From Corallococcus macrosporus (GTDB taxonomy: Bacteria; Myxococcota; Myxococcia; Myxococcales; Myxococcaceae), in the NCBI RefSeq assembly GCF_017302985.1, contig NZ_JAFIMU010000007.1, positions 1,302,001 through 1,366,000 on the forward strand: DNA of 64,000 bases, in the 5' to 3' direction. A program made the translations under genes and the position numbers. The notes under the pieces were generated by a model. That model worked only from the letters and a program-made list of their open reading frames with translations, ran no database searches and was not told the origin of the DNA. The stretch's first letter is position 1; each line of letters begins with the position of its first letter. Positions 62,658 through 64,000 of this stretch are shown here, piece by piece.

Positions 62658-63464
62658 TCAGCGCAGGGTGCGCACGGCCTGTACCACGCGGGGCCACTCC
62701 TTGGAGCGCGGGTCGATGAGCTCGAAGTGGCCCGCGCCCTTCAGGGGGACCAGGTGCACGGGGTCCTTCTGCTGGACGCCCCGGGCGTGGAAGCCCTCGC
62801 TGACCTTCAGGGGGACGGTGTCGTCCTCGGTGCCGTGGATGAGGACCTGCGGCAGCTTCAGCGGCTGGAGGGCGGCGGGCGAGGCAACGGCGTAGCGCTC
62901 CGGGACCTGCTCCGGGGTGCCGCCCATGAAGGTCTTCACGATGCCCTTGCCCAGGTCCAGCGCCGCGCCCTGCGCGAGGTCCAGCACGCCGGCCAGGGAC
63001 ACCACGCCCCTCAGCTTCAGGGGTGCGTCGCGGTACAGCGCCTGCTTCGGCGTGAGGCGGTGCCGCGCGGCCAGCCACATGGCCAGGTGTCCGCCGGCGG
63101 AGTGGCCCATGGCCACGACGTTGGACAGGTCCAGGCCCAGGGACGGAGCCGCGTCCATCAGGTGGTCCGCCGCGGAGGCCACGTCCTCCAGGGTGCCGGG
63201 GAAGCCGCCGCCGTCCTGGCCCACGCGGCGGTACTCCAGGCTCCAGGTCGCGAAGCCGCGCTTCGTCAGGTCCGCGCACAGGTGGCCCGCGTGCTCCAGG
63301 CCGTACTCGGCGCGCCAGAAGCCGCCGTGGACGAAGAGGACCACCGGGTGCGGGCCCTTGCCCTTGGGCTTGCGCAGCTCGGTGAACTGCTGCGGGGCTT
63401 CGCCATAGGCGATGCGCGCGTCCGGCTTCGGCTGCGGCGTTTCCAGGACCCACATGGAGCTCAT
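62658..63464 (-). CDS. Alpha/beta hydrolase, kynurenine-formamidase-like HGGFW motif
   Basis: A 268-residue alpha/beta hydrolase. The oxyanion motif HGGFW, the nucleophile in VVAMGHSAGGHLAMWLA, the acid in HGTEDDTVPL and the His in GAGHFELIDP complete the triad. HGG(F/Y)W is seen in arylformamidases, which hydrolyse N-formylkynurenine; a general esterase is equally possible. ATG 63464 (MSSMWVLETPQ). It heads a likely operon with TetR and NmrA-type genes and is divergent from the partial kinase. Confidence 0.85.
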   Translation of the reverse strand: MSSMWVLETPQPKPDARIAYGEAPQQFTELRKPKGKGPHPVVLFVHGGFWRAEYGLEHAGHLCADLTKRGFATWSLEYRRVGQDGGGFPGTLEDVASAADHLMDAAPSLGLDLSNVVAMGHSAGGHLAMWLAARHRLTPKQALYRDAPLKLRGVVSLAGVLDLAQGAALDLGKGIVKTFMGGTPEQVPERYAVASPAALQPLKLPQVLIHGTEDDTVPLKVSEGFHARGVQQKDPVHLVPLKGAGHFELIDPRSKEWPRVVQAVRTLR

Positions 63465-63552
63465 GCGCGCATCTTGAGAACGGGCGGGCGGGCACCGCAA
63501 GTCGCGCCACGCCGCCGTGCGTGGGGGATGGAGGGTCCAGTACGCTTCCGGC

Positions 63553-64000
63553 GTGCTTGAGGCGAACGAAGCAGAGCTGCGCATGGCCGTGGCCGAGGGC
63601 CTCCTCCCCCGCGAGGACCTGGAGGCCGTGCGCGAAGAGGCCGCGAGGCGCGGGGTCTCCCCGCTCCAGCTCCTCGTGGAGCAGGGGCGGATCTCCGCGG
63701 ACTCGCTCGTGTCGCTGCGCAGGAGCATGGAGACAGCAGCGGAGACGCCCCCCCCGCACAAGGGCACGGGCGACGACACGCTGCCTCCGGGCGCCGTGCC
63801 GGCCGCCGTGACGGACGGGCCCGCGTTTCCAGTGCCGAACTGGACGCTCTACCGGCCCATCCGCTTCCTGGGACAGGGCGGCATGGGCCGCGTCTTCCTG
63901 GCCCGGGACCTGCGGCTGCACCGCGACGTGGCGCTGAAGTTCGTCCGCGACGAGGACCCGGAGCTGTCGCGCCGCTTCATCTCCGAGGCCCGCGCCCAGG
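63553..64000 (+). CDS. Ser/Thr protein kinase, N-terminal part (runs off window)
   Basis: A GTG at 63553 starts at least 149 residues of a kinase whose gene continues beyond base 64000. The first ~60 residues are a helical segment similar to that at the N-terminus of the kinase at 23955-27497 ([34 protein letters not shown]). The kinase domain follows: [15 protein letters not shown] and [17 protein letters not shown], so the ATP loop and VALK Lys are present. The rest, including the catalytic loop, is outside the window. Confidence 0.85.
   Translation, partial: MLEANEAELRMAVAEGLLPREDLEAVREEAARRGVSPLQLLVEQGRISADSLVSLRRSMETAAETPPPHKGTGDDTLPPGAVPAAVTDGPAFPVPNWTLYRPIRFLGQGGMGRVFLARDLRLHRDVALKFVRDEDPELSRRFISEARAQ

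Overview
The window is about 70% GC, densely coded, and looks like a myxobacterium of the Myxococcaceae (Corallococcus/Myxococcus type). The evidence is a MYXO-CTERM sorting tag on a protein with DUF4215 cysteine-rich repeats, a SitA5-type lipoprotein toxin with an Imm11-type immunity protein, two Ser/Thr kinases of one subfamily, an FHA-like/sigma-54 activator and many lipoproteins. The assignment rests on gene content only. No rRNA, tRNA, IS element or CRISPR array was found.

Layout. 1-5986: end of an FAD/NAD(P)-binding protein, two uncharacterised proteins and a bestrophin. 5990-13764: a kynurenine catabolic cluster. A divergent 4-oxalocrotonate decarboxylase faces a tightly overlapping operon of 2-aminomuconate semialdehyde dehydrogenase, RidA-type deaminase, 3-hydroxyanthranilate dioxygenase, ACMS decarboxylase, kynureninase, kynurenine monooxygenase and an SDR. 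Together they take kynurenine to 2-oxopentenoate rather than to NAD. 13761-15931: two related small membrane proteins, the second frameshifted, flank an uncharacterised lipoprotein/cytosolic pair. 16118-20798: TonB receptor plus lipoprotein, and a HAD hydrolase. 21012-23986: a sigma-54 activator followed by three tandem paralogous small genes, each with a -24/-12-like element at the same distance from its start. 23955-27497: a TPR Ser/Thr kinase; a relative begins at 63553 and runs off the window.

27615-35531: cell-surface and conflict genes. These are an OmpA/TSP3 protein followed by a DUF4215/MYXO-CTERM protein (TraB/TraA-like layout), an Rnk-like factor, and the toxin/immunity pair. 35575-41818: nitronate monooxygenase, then an operon of dipeptide epimerase, DUF819 membrane protein and beta-lactamase-fold lipoprotein, divergent from an exported M20 peptidase; this suggests salvage of wall peptides. 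41866-44579: TetR regulator, methyltransferase, Ntn-type amide hydrolase.

44584-52100: an overlapping four-gene operon of MoxR-like ATPase, DUF5682 protein, VWA protein and SWIM/HEAT protein, matching the layout of the uncharacterised E. coli yehL-yehM-yehP-yehQ genes. This and the sigma-54/triplicated-gene cassette are the best candidates for undescribed systems. 52176-64000: VOC protein and divergent TetR with a palindromic operator, ferritin-like lipoprotein, two orphans, C39-like lipoprotein, glutamine synthetase, DUF1206 protein, a TetR/NmrA pair with a perfect operator palindrome, an alpha/beta hydrolase with an HGGFW motif, and the partial kinase.
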